Below, in pieces: positions 7,425-13,904 of a stretch of DNA of 15,615 nucleotides. The translations under genes were made by a program, and so were the position numbers. The notes under the pieces are model-generated. The model had not been told where the DNA came from. It ran no database searches and worked only from the letters and a program-made list of their open reading frames with translations. This stretch comes from CAYPIE01 sp964410665. Lineage in GTDB: Bacteria > Planctomycetota > Planctomycetia > Gemmatales > Gemmataceae. Numbering within the stretch: the first letter of the stretch is position 1; each line of letters opens with the position of its first letter. The stretch lies in contig CAYPIE010000120.1 of NCBI GenBank assembly GCA_964410665.1, positions 1 through 15,615 of the forward strand, in the 5' to 3' direction.

Positions 7425-8671
7425 GTTCGGATGTGATCATTGTCGGCGGTGGTATCATTGGCGCCTGTAGTGCCTACTACCTGAGCCGGGCTGGGGCGCG
7501 TGTGCGGATCGTGGAACGCTCGACGTTTGGCAGTGCCTGTTCCTCGGCCAACTGTGGTCTGGTCTGCCCAAGTCATGTCCTGCCGCTGACCACGCCCGGG
7601 GCGATCGGCAGGGCGGTACGCTCGCTGTTTCAGAAAGACGCCGCGTTTGCGGTGAAGTTCCGTCTCGATCCGAGCCTTTGGGGCTGGTTGTTGTCGTTCG
7701 CACGCCGCTGTAACCCGACCGATATGTTGGCGGCAGGGCGGGGGATCCAAGCGTTATTGAACTCCTCACGCCAGCTGTATGAGCAGCTGATTACGGCCGA
7801 GAGACTTGATTGCGACTGGGAAACGCAGGGGCTATTGTTCGTCTTCGCGAGTGAAGCTGGGCTGGAGCATTACGCAGAAACCAATCGCCTGATAAGCGAC
7901 AATTTTGGCATGCCGGCCAAGGCGTTTATAGGCCAGGAGCTGCAGGACCTGGAACCCGCGCTCAAGCCTGGTCTGGCCGGGGGCTTCTTATACGAAAGGG
8001 ATGCCCATCTGCGGCCGGAACGTTTGTTGGCCGAACTCCGCCGGATCCTTGAGGCTCGGGGTGTCCAGATCGTTGAGCACTGTGCCGTGGAGCAAGTGAA
8101 GCAGTCCGCTGGGCGTGCGACGGCTCTGGTCACCCACCAAGGGGAGCTCACGGCCGACACCTATCTATTCGCCACCGGAGCCTGGACACCGCTTTTCAAC
8201 CGTGAGCTGGGTTGTCGGGTGCCCATTCAGCCGGGGAAGGGTTACTCGTTGACGATGCCGCGGCCTGAGTGTTGCCCGCAGTTGCCGCTGATCTTTGAGG
8301 AACACCATGTGGCGGTGACGCCCTGGGCTTCAGGCTATCGTCTGGGTTCGACCATGGAGTTCTCCGGGTATGACACCCACTTGAATCCACGGCGGCTTGA
8401 ACTGCTCAAGCAGGGGGCATCCCACTACCTGCACGAACCGCATTGCGAGCCGGTGCTCGAGACCTGGTATGGCTGGCGACCGATGACGCCCGATAGCAAG
8501 CCGGTCATCGACCGCAGTCCCCGGCACGACAATGTTTGGCTCGCGGCAGGGCACAACATGCTCGGTCTGTCCATGGCACCCGCTACCGGGAAGCTTCTCA
8601 CCGAACTGCTCAGCGGTCAGTCGCCCCATGTCGACCCGGGGGCTTACCGTCTGGCGCGGTTTGAGTCCTGA
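7421..8671 (+). CDS. FAD-dependent D-amino acid dehydrogenase-like oxidase, probable D-hydroxyproline dehydrogenase
   Basis: This 416-residue DAO/DadA-family flavoprotein has an N-terminal Rossmann FAD site (GGGIIG at 9-14, acidic E32 at the end of the second strand). It also has the SSANCGLVCPSH segment near residues 41-52 and the C-terminal family motif around HNMLGLSMAPATG. With the preceding epimerase and DapA-family gene it would oxidise cis-4-hydroxy-D-proline to the pyrroline-4-hydroxy-2-carboxylate, passing electrons to the respiratory chain or to oxygen. It is a single polypeptide rather than the multi-subunit dehydrogenase found in some pseudomonads. Its ATG overlaps the epimerase stop by four bases. 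Its last 28 bases overlap the convergent lipoprotein gene. General D-amino-acid dehydrogenase activity is the alternative. Confidence 0.9.
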   Translation: MSSDVIIVGGGIIGACSAYYLSRAGARVRIVERSTFGSACSSANCGLVCPSHVLPLTTPGAIGRAVRSLFQKDAAFAVKFRLDPSLWGWLLSFARRCNPTDMLAAGRGIQALLNSSRQLYEQLITAERLDCDWETQGLLFVFASEAGLEHYAETNRLISDNFGMPAKAFIGQELQDLEPALKPGLAGGFLYERDAHLRPERLLAELRRILEARGVQIVEHCAVEQVKQSAGRATALVTHQGELTADTYLFATGAWTPLFNRELGCRVPIQPGKGYSLTMPRPECCPQLPLIFEEHHVAVTPWASGYRLGSTMEFSGYDTHLNPRRLELLKQGASHYLHEPHCEPVLETWYGWRPMTPDSKPVIDRSPRHDNVWLAAGHNMLGLSMAPATGKLLTELLSGQSPHVDPGAYRLARFES

Positions 8672-9141
8672 GCCGTAGCGCCGTCGGCTGGTACATCATC
8701 GTGTGTGGGTACCACAAAATCAAACTGATTTGATCCTGTGTCCACCACTTCGAGGCGTAGCCCTGAGCGACTTGGGTCACGAAAGTGCTTGGGAAATCCC
8801 AGCAACTTGGGGGCATACCCCGGGGTCTGCCGGGCCGAGCGTGGCGGGGGAGCGATCGACACCTGATGCCAACCGGGGACTACCCCGTCGATTCCGTCGC
8901 TTTGCAGCTGGTAGGTCCCATCGGCCGCTATCCGAGCGAGGGCGATCGGACCAGTGCTGCCATATGCTTCATCAGGTGTGAACACGATCATGCCGCCAGC
9001 CACCGGTTGTCCCTGGAAGACGACTCGGCCGGTGACCGGAACCAGCGTCTGCTCACCCTCGCCACAGCCGATCAGGGCCAGGCAGGCGAGCAAGACACTC
9101 ATGACTTGGCTACATCGCTCGGGTTGCATCGGGCTCACCAT
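8644..9141 (-). CDS. Small lipoprotein with carboxypeptidase-regulatory-like beta domain
   Basis: This 165-residue protein has a hydrophobic leader (residues 13-25) ending in a lipobox, L-I-G-C with the acylated cysteine at C26, so it should be lipid-anchored. The mature part begins VTGRVVFQGQPVAGG and continues through DGTYQLQ. That is the transthyretin-like/carboxypeptidase regulatory fold common in small planctomycete lipoproteins, where a repeated VxGxVxxxGxP signature is seen. No enzymatic role is expected. Its start codon overlaps the end of the BBP7-like gene (ATGGTGA, seven bases), suggesting translational coupling; an in-frame ATG at 9127-9129 is an alternative start just after that stop. 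The 3' end overlaps the convergent dehydrogenase gene by 28 bp. The last 15 or so residues are charged and low-complexity. Confidence 0.82.
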   Translation of the reverse strand: MVSPMQPERCSQVMSVLLACLALIGCGEGEQTLVPVTGRVVFQGQPVAGGMIVFTPDEAYGSTGPIALARIAADGTYQLQSDGIDGVVPGWHQVSIAPPPRSARQTPGYAPKLLGFPKHFRDPSRSGLRLEVVDTGSNQFDFVVPTHDDVPADGATAQDSNRARR

Positions 9142-10811
9142 ACGTAACGTAACCCGAAACTGATCCCTTGGGCCCAGAAGTCCGTACTCCGCAATTGGGC
9201 CCCCGGAATTGGGACCGGCAACGGGGTCGCTCCCACAGGAGCAAACGTAGGCACGCGAGCTGCATCGACCACGACGGGGATTTGATCCGCCGCCCGGAGG
9301 ACATTGCTCCAGTACAGGAAGTTGTAGCCCACGAAGAAACGCAACCTCGGGGTCAGCTGATAGCCCAGATTGAGTCCCACTTCTGGGACCACCGTGAACT
9401 CGTCCTGGCTGATGGTGCCGATATTTCCCGGAGACACCGCGAGCAGTCCTCCGGTGGTGATCACTTGCGGCATCCCTGCCCTCGGGACCAACACTTGGCT
9501 GCCCAGAATCGTTGAGGTTTGCCGGGTACTCCCTAGCGCGATCTTGGTCTGGAGCCCTAATGACCAGCGACCCGACCGATATTCCGTGCGGAAACCCACC
9601 TGACCACCGTAGAAGTCGTTGGTGGTGTTGAACTGGTCTTCGACCCGGACCATATTAAAGGCCTGAAATTCCGGAATGTTGGTGCCCGAATCCACCAAGA
9701 TCTGCTCCACGGCTCGGATGTCATCCTCAAGTCGCAGATAGCGGAAACCAGTCAACACATCAAAGGACCAGCAACAGCCATTCCACAATGATCGTCGCAG
9801 ATTCGTGTCAATTCCCCAAAGCTCGGTGTTCGCGGCGATGCCGATGGATCCGAACAGATCACCTGGGGTCGATACCAACTCCGCCAATGGCCCCGGCGAA
9901 GCAATCCCGGGGAACGCGACCAATGGGTTGGGATTGAAGAATGGGCGAGCCAACACCGGGTTGCTGAACGAGTTAAAGGTGGTGGTTGAGCTCTCATCAC
10001 CGAGGAAGAAGAAGCTGGTATCCACCCCCCAACAATGACAACGGTCGAACCACCAACCGAGTGTAAAGCGGCCGCCGTCCCGCTGATTGTCGAACAAGCT
10101 CTGATCACCAAGCAGCACGGTGGTCCCGGGCATGCCTGGGATCCCTTGCGATGCCACCGGTGAGGTGGTCACCAGAGGTGGAACCCGACTCGACTTGGTC
10201 CACCATAACAAGTACTCGGCAGAGCCATATAAACGAGAGTCGTGGACACCACAGCTCGAGCAGCAGCCGTGCCCGAGGAAGGGGATGCAACCGAAACAGC
10301 CTTCCTCCGCGACACAATCTCCGTCCAGACATTCTCCCATCACCGGGCCCGGGGTTATCGGGACGCCAGGATCCCCAGGCGACAACGGATCGGGAACGGA
10401 GCCATCGGCCGGCGGCAGCAACTTGGGAGCCGAGGGGATCGGAACGCCATCGCGGGATTCTTCAATGGCCGGCGGCTCCAGTGGACGAGGCGCGGGGATC
10501 GGCACACTCTCCTGGAATGCCGTGGGCATCCGTAGGGGCATTTCGTTGTCTTGCCCGCGGTGAAGTGCTTCGACGTTGGGTTCGGGCGTCAGCAATGCCG
10601 TCGGTCGAATGGCTGCATTGACGGGAGTTGGCCGGCCAAGCAATACCCGTGGTTTGCCGAGGCGTACCACCGGCTTGCTCGCCGGTGGGTCCGCGGCGGC
10701 CGGAACCGGAGTTGCCAGCGAGACCTTGCGCCATTGGACTTCATCTGCCTGGAGGTTCGCGCTGAGAAATCCCAGCGTGACGAGAAGTGCTCCCCACCGA
10801 TAACCACGCAT
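9135..10811 (-). CDS. BBP7-like outer membrane beta-barrel protein
   Basis: The ATG at 10809-10811 is chosen (558 residues). It begins a clear Sec signal peptide (MRGYRWGALL, hydrophobic to about 20, cleavage after LQA) and follows a GGAGGG-type ribosome binding site; the frame open to 10898 adds nothing recognisable. Residues 25-155 are proline-rich and probably unstructured. Residues 161-187 hold seven cysteines (161, 166, 172, 175, 183, 184, 187). From about 193 (RLYGSAEYLLWWTKS) alternating aromatic and polar strands continue to the end, the pattern of the planctomycete BBP7 family of outer-membrane barrels. The chain ends SFGLRYVW, an aromatic terminal strand of the type recognised by the BAM machinery. 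Function is unknown: perhaps a pore or adhesin-like surface protein. First gene of a two-gene unit with the lipoprotein. Confidence 0.87.
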   Translation of the reverse strand: MRGYRWGALLVTLGFLSANLQADEVQWRKVSLATPVPAAADPPASKPVVRLGKPRVLLGRPTPVNAAIRPTALLTPEPNVEALHRGQDNEMPLRMPTAFQESVPIPAPRPLEPPAIEESRDGVPIPSAPKLLPPADGSVPDPLSPGDPGVPITPGPVMGECLDGDCVAEEGCFGCIPFLGHGCCSSCGVHDSRLYGSAEYLLWWTKSSRVPPLVTTSPVASQGIPGMPGTTVLLGDQSLFDNQRDGGRFTLGWWFDRCHCWGVDTSFFFLGDESSTTTFNSFSNPVLARPFFNPNPLVAFPGIASPGPLAELVSTPGDLFGSIGIAANTELWGIDTNLRRSLWNGCCWSFDVLTGFRYLRLEDDIRAVEQILVDSGTNIPEFQAFNMVRVEDQFNTTNDFYGGQVGFRTEYRSGRWSLGLQTKIALGSTRQTSTILGSQVLVPRAGMPQVITTGGLLAVSPGNIGTISQDEFTVVPEVGLNLGYQLTPRLRFFVGYNFLYWSNVLRAADQIPVVVDAARVPTFAPVGATPLPVPIPGAQLRSTDFWAQGISFGLRYVW

Positions 10812-11102
10812 CACTCCGCCCTCCCGGCGTTGGATACGAAGGATCGCTATGGACTCCTCCGTATCATGCAATCCTTGCTCGTTTCCGGGGCGTTGCATCC
10901 ATCCACACGCGCCCAGTCTGCTCTTCCTCCTCTTTCGGCTTCCATCCTTGTGGTACCCAACGGCGAAACCCGCGTTCCAGGATCATCGAGCACAACTTGG
11001 TCATCATAGTATGCAGCTTGGGTAGATCCCCTACACTTTGCCTTTTCTCGGGAAACAGGCCGAGGAAGCTCTTGAGCCATTTCGTGGTCGGAGGGTGTTT
11101 TT

Positions 11103-11171
11103 ATGCAAGTGACTTGGAAGAGGATGCCGATGATAGCGATTAGTCTGTGTGGCCCAAGACGAAGAACCTAG
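11103..11171 (+). CDS. Possible 22-residue leader ORF upstream of the PEP-CTERM gene
   Basis: An ATG at 11103-11105 follows GGAGGG (11090-11095) at a seven-base spacing and opens a 22-codon frame ending in TAG at 11169-11171. The peptide reads MQVTWKRMPMIAISLCGPRR plus two residues: basic, with a short hydrophobic middle. It ends 48 bp before the start of the PEP-CTERM gene. The ribosome binding site is as good as those of nearby real genes, but the ORF is too short for composition to support it. It could be a leader peptide or chance. Confidence 0.3.
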   Translation: MQVTWKRMPMIAISLCGPRRRT

Positions 11172-11203
11172 TGACCCGTCTGGGTGGATTTCCCGAGCGA
11201 TGC

Positions 11204-11210
11204 AAGGAGG
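11204..11210 (+). promoter_or_regulatory. Strong ribosome binding site deciding the start of the PEP-CTERM gene
   Basis: AAGGAGG lies nine bases before the ATG at 11220-11222. The earlier in-frame ATG at 11184 has no such site and would put twelve charged residues ahead of the signal peptide, so the later start is preferred. Confidence 0.75.
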
Positions 11211-11219
11211 GAACGTCTC

Positions 11220-11615
11220 ATGGCACCACGAACCTGGTATGCAAGCTATGTGTTGACTGGGTTGCTGACCTGGCTATGTCTTCCTGGTGTCGTGACCGCG
11301 TTTTTCCCACCGATCCTCAATGACCCGCCCGCGCCGCCGAGTTTTACGCCACCCCCGACCGTCGATCCCCCCATGACACCACCGCCGGAGGTGGCACCTC
11401 CGGAAGTGCCCCCCTCGGTGACAGCGCCAACACCTCCGGAGGCACCACCAATCATTCCTGAGCCACTACCCGATCTGCCGGAAATGCCGGTCCCACCGAT
11501 GATTCAGACACCCCCGGTGGTTCCCGAACCGGCCTCTGCGGTCTCTGCTCTGGTCGGTTTGCTGGCGGTTGGGGGCACTTGGTGGCGAGCGAAACGCCAC
11601 CGACCTAAGGCGTAG
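11220..11615 (+). CDS. Small proline-rich PEP-CTERM sorting-signal protein
   Basis: This 131-residue protein has three parts. First is a Sec signal peptide (hydrophobic residues 9-26, cleavage probably after VTA at 27). Next is a proline-dominated middle (about 29-104) with many PP, PPP and PE steps. Last is a C-terminal tripartite signal: VPEP at 101-104, a hydrophobic helix (about 106-122) and a basic tail (RAKRHRPK). That is the PEP-CTERM arrangement recognised by exosortase, which processes surface and matrix proteins. No folded domain fits between the two signals, so the mature product would be an extended proline-rich rod or linker at the cell surface. The exosortase gene is not in the window. 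Its 3' end overlaps the convergent HEAT gene by 11 bp. No specific function can be assigned. Confidence 0.82.
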   Translation: MAPRTWYASYVLTGLLTWLCLPGVVTAFFPPILNDPPAPPSFTPPPTVDPPMTPPPEVAPPEVPPSVTAPTPPEAPPIIPEPLPDLPEMPVPPMIQTPPVVPEPASAVSALVGLLAVGGTWWRAKRHRPKA

Positions 11616-12558
11616 GGATGCCCAAGCGGCGAGCGCTATTGGGGTCAATCGCCTGCAACGCTTCCGCGGCACGGACACGGACCGGTATTGCTGGCTCGGC
11701 CAGATAGCGTGCAAGCAAGCGTACGATTTCTCGTTTGCCTGAGCGCTTTGGATCCACCCGGTAAAGCGCTCGGGCCGCAGCAATACGCGTCTCCGGACGC
11801 TCATTGACATCCTTGAGGGTAGCGACCAAGGTGTCGCGATAATCACGGGCGGTCTCCGGGTTGATCTGGATTAATGCATCGATAATCTCCATGCGACGGA
11901 CTGGCTCAACCCGATTTTGATTTACCCGCAGGACCACCGCGAGGGTGCGGGCCCGTTTGGGATCTAGTTCGGTCAGGGTCAGGGCTGCTTCCAGGCGAAC
12001 CTCATCGGGCTGAGTATCATCCTGGCCTAGGTCGACGAGATGGGCTTTGGCGAGCTCAGCTTCTTGATCCGGGGCAACGCACGCCAACGCCTCCGCAGCG
12101 CGGATCTGTATCAGAGCCGAGGAATCCTGCAACGCCTGCTTAAGGTCTGCGATCGCTCCTTCGGCAGCCGGACCCATCAAGCCCAATGCCTTGGCCGCGG
12201 AATAGCGCATGGCTATCTCGGACTCCTGCAACGCTGCTTGGAACACTGGGGTGGCCACTTTCGCCTGTGTTTTGCCCAGTGCTAACGCCGCATCCCGACG
12301 AAGGGTCAGATCCTCGGTGAGATCGCGGACCACCGCCATCAAGGCTGGAACGGCTCCCTTGGCCCACGGTCCGATCATGCGCAGCGTCCCCGCGGCATCC
12401 CGCTTGCGGCCCGGATCGACCTCCTGGAGCATGGCGGTCCAAGCGGTCAAAGGCTTTCCTCGTAAGCGGTCAGGGGGCTCTTGGGTAAGTGTCTGCCCGG
12501 GGAGCCCAAGCGTGAAGAGAAAGAACAAAAATATCCAATAGTACGAATGTGTAGCCAT
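11605..12558 (-). CDS. Exported HEAT-repeat protein
   Basis: The start at 12556-12558 is chosen (317 residues). It begins a hydrophobic signal (MATHSYYWIF then FLFFLFTLGL to about residue 20) and has a GAGGG-type site about ten bases upstream; the frame extends to 12603 without a better start. From about residue 35 to 310 it is a chain of helical HEAT/PBS-lyase-like repeats of roughly 30-40 residues, marked by recurring alanine-leucine motifs: RRDAALALG near 87-95, MRYSAAKALGLMG near 117-129, IRAAEALA near 152, RLEAALTLTELDP near 188, TRIAAARALYRVDP near 257 and VRVRAAEALQAIDP near 293. Such solenoids usually bind other proteins. Export suggests a periplasmic scaffold. Its partner is unknown; the convergent PEP-CTERM gene is on the other strand. 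Confidence 0.88.
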   Translation of the reverse strand: MATHSYYWIFLFFLFTLGLPGQTLTQEPPDRLRGKPLTAWTAMLQEVDPGRKRDAAGTLRMIGPWAKGAVPALMAVVRDLTEDLTLRRDAALALGKTQAKVATPVFQAALQESEIAMRYSAAKALGLMGPAAEGAIADLKQALQDSSALIQIRAAEALACVAPDQEAELAKAHLVDLGQDDTQPDEVRLEAALTLTELDPKRARTLAVVLRVNQNRVEPVRRMEIIDALIQINPETARDYRDTLVATLKDVNERPETRIAAARALYRVDPKRSGKREIVRLLARYLAEPAIPVRVRAAEALQAIDPNSARRLGIPTP

Positions 12559-12603
12559 ATCAAGGCCCTCGTCATGACAATAACCCACGCTGCCATCGCT
12601 CAA

Positions 12604-13041
12604 CGCGACCTCTGATGGTTGTACGTCGAGGCTATGCGTTGGGGCAAGCAGTGCGGGGAGGCTTGGGGGGGAAAGCCCGTTCGCCCAGTCAGATCACCCC
12701 ATCTACGATGCTTATCTAGTGTACGCGCGTTTGCTGAAAATCTGTGAACTTCTGGCAGGGGAACGCCGATACCTTCCATGTCCGAGATGCATTGCCGGTT
12801 TTGCGGCTTGTCGTATCCGGACGGTCGGTTGGTGTTGTGTCAGATCCCTGGATGACACAGGAGGTGGGTGTGTTTGACCTATTCCCCCTGGTTTGCAGGA
12901 CTGGTACACCCATGTGCTTATGCGAGCATTTGGAGCATGGGTCCCGATGGCTCGGGTTGATTTCACGGTGGAATCTCATAAACTGTCGCCTGTTGCGCTT
13001 AGAAGTATTGTCTTCTGGGCAGCAACTGGGGAGAGATGAAT
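12604..13041. other. Gene-poor stretch between HEAT and FlgM-like genes
   Basis: No gene can be supported in this 438 bp. Overlapping open frames exist on both strands (for example 12744-13106 plus and 12716-13093 minus), but they lack good ribosome binding sites and recognisable domains. A 25-codon frame at 12778-12855 contains CRFC and a further cysteine, resembling half a zinc ribbon, but is closed by a stop. A small hairpin (AGAAG at 13001 region pairing with CTTCT) lies about 25 bases before the FlgM-like start. TTGATT at 12957-12962 with TAAACT at 12979-12984 is a weak promoter candidate. Confidence 0.5.
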
Positions 13042-13263
13042 ATGTCGCAGACGTTGACGAAGAAGGCGAAACGTACCGTGGGTACGAAAACATATTGCCG
13101 CCATGATGTTGCCCACCGCTCTCGGCCGGTTCGCGCTGAGGGCCCGATCCGCACCGAGCTGGTCCAGCGGATCAAACGCCAGCTCGAAGAGGGCAGCTAT
13201 ATGAGCGACGAAAAATGGGAGATCGCTCTGGACCGATTGTTCGTCGAGCTTACGTCGAACTGA
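13042..13263 (+). CDS. Small FlgM-like (anti-sigma-28 type) protein
   Basis: The start at 13042 (73 residues) is preferred over the ATG at 13036 because GGGGAGAG (13028-13035) is properly spaced only from the second. The first 34 residues are basic and probably disordered. Residues 35-70 (IRTELVQRIKRQLEEGSYMS, then DEKWEIALDRLFVEL) resemble the C-terminal sigma-binding helices of FlgM: a short helix ending in a G-x-Y turn, then a second amphipathic helix. FlgM holds the flagellar sigma factor FliA inactive until the hook is finished. No flagellar gene is nearby, so it may act on another sigma factor or be a free-standing family member. The match is by eye and short. A strong terminator follows 25 bases after the stop. 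Confidence 0.65.
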   Translation: MSQTLTKKAKRTVGTKTYCRHDVAHRSRPVRAEGPIRTELVQRIKRQLEEGSYMSDEKWEIALDRLFVELTSN

Positions 13264-13287
13264 ATACCGGGTTTGCTCCTACCTCTG

Positions 13288-13320
13288 CAACCGCCAAGGA
13301 TTCTCCTTGGCGGTTGGTTT
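13288..13320 (+). terminator. Intrinsic terminator after the FlgM-like gene
   Basis: A 13 bp perfect stem (13288-13300 with 13304-13316; CAACCGCCAAGGA and its complement) with a three-base TTC loop is followed by a T-rich run (GTTTCGTTTCT). It ends the FlgM-like transcript and separates it from the Fur-family gene. It is the strongest terminator in the window. Confidence 0.85.
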
Positions 13321-13345
13321 CGTTTCTAGACCATCCTATAATGGT
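13314..13345 (+). promoter_or_regulatory. Candidate promoter and small palindrome upstream of the Fur-family gene
   Basis: TATAAT at 13337-13342 is a perfect -10 box. TTGGTT at 13314-13319, 17 bp upstream, is a partial -35 and overlaps the 3' arm of the terminator. ACCAT at 13330-13334 and ATGGT at 13341-13345 form a 5 bp inverted repeat around the -10, where an autoregulating repressor could bind. The -10 is convincing; the -35 and operator are weak. Confidence 0.45.
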
Positions 13346-13414
13346 GAATGGTTTAGCATGGTCGCGGCGTCGAGTCTGCTGGACCGCCCAAAACGCCAGC
13401 CACAGGAGCCTCCC

Positions 13415-13903
13415 GTGTCTTTACCTGCCGTTCGTGTTTCCCAGACCCCCGAAGATAAGTTCCGGGAATATCTGGCGACACGCAACCCGCCGCAACGGCT
13501 AACCACGCAGCAGCTGGAACTGGTTCGGCACATCTTCAAACAACATCGCCACTTTGACACCGAAGCTCTGATCGATGACCTCAAAGCCAATCAGCTGAAA
13601 ATCAGCCGGGCCACCGTGTATCGTACCCTGACCAAGCTGGTCGATGCCGGTCTGCTCCTGCGTGTCGAGGTCAATAATCGCACCTTCTATGACCATGATT
13701 ACGGCTATCCGCAACATGAGCATCTGTTTTGTGAACAGTGTGAGAAGATGATCGAGTTTCAACACCCCGCGATTGATGCCATCATTCGCGAGGTGGCAAG
13801 CCGTCATGGCTTTCAGGTCAAGGAGCATCGCCTGGTCATTCAAGGCGTCTGCCAGGAATGCAAGCAAGCCCGCATGTCACGCCGTCGTTTGGACCTGATT
13901 TGA
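13415..13903 (+). CDS. Fur-family metal-responsive transcriptional regulator
   Basis: The GTG at 13415-13417 is chosen as start (162 residues) because AGGAG (13404-13408) sits six bases upstream and the length then fits the Fur/Zur/PerR family. Residues 25-90 form the winged helix; the recognition helix is ISRATVYRTLTKLVDAGLL (63-81). The dimerisation half carries HEHLFCEQC (101-109) and a second CxxC (C146, C149), the two pairs that hold the structural zinc. It is therefore a DNA-binding repressor sensing a metal or peroxide. Whether iron, zinc, manganese or peroxide cannot be told from the sequence by eye. No transport gene for a metal is adjacent. Its stop is one base from the stop of the convergent GntP gene. 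Confidence 0.92.
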   Translation: MSLPAVRVSQTPEDKFREYLATRNPPQRLTTQQLELVRHIFKQHRHFDTEALIDDLKANQLKISRATVYRTLTKLVDAGLLLRVEVNNRTFYDHDYGYPQHEHLFCEQCEKMIEFQHPAIDAIIREVASRHGFQVKEHRLVIQGVCQECKQARMSRRRLDLI

Positions 13904-13904
13904 C

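Larger units (their letters stand above)
10812..11219. promoter_or_regulatory. Divergent intergenic region between BBP7-like and PEP-CTERM genes
   Basis: This 408 bp gap lies between divergent genes and should contain both promoters. No convincing -35/-10 pair stands out; TACACT at 11032-11037 is a possible plus-strand -10 without a good -35. A short ORF with a good ribosome binding site lies at 11103-11171 and is listed separately. No other gene is supported. Confidence 0.5.

Noticed and set aside
12744..13106. 120-codon plus-strand frame in the gap before the FlgM-like gene
   Set aside because: No ribosome binding site or recognised domain, and it overlaps the better-supported FlgM-like frame.
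13307..13414. Upstream TTG (13307) or ATG (13358) as start of the Fur-family gene
   Set aside because: The first lies in the terminator stem and upstream of the promoter candidate, the second lacks a good ribosome site; the GTG at 13415 has AGGAG at ideal spacing.
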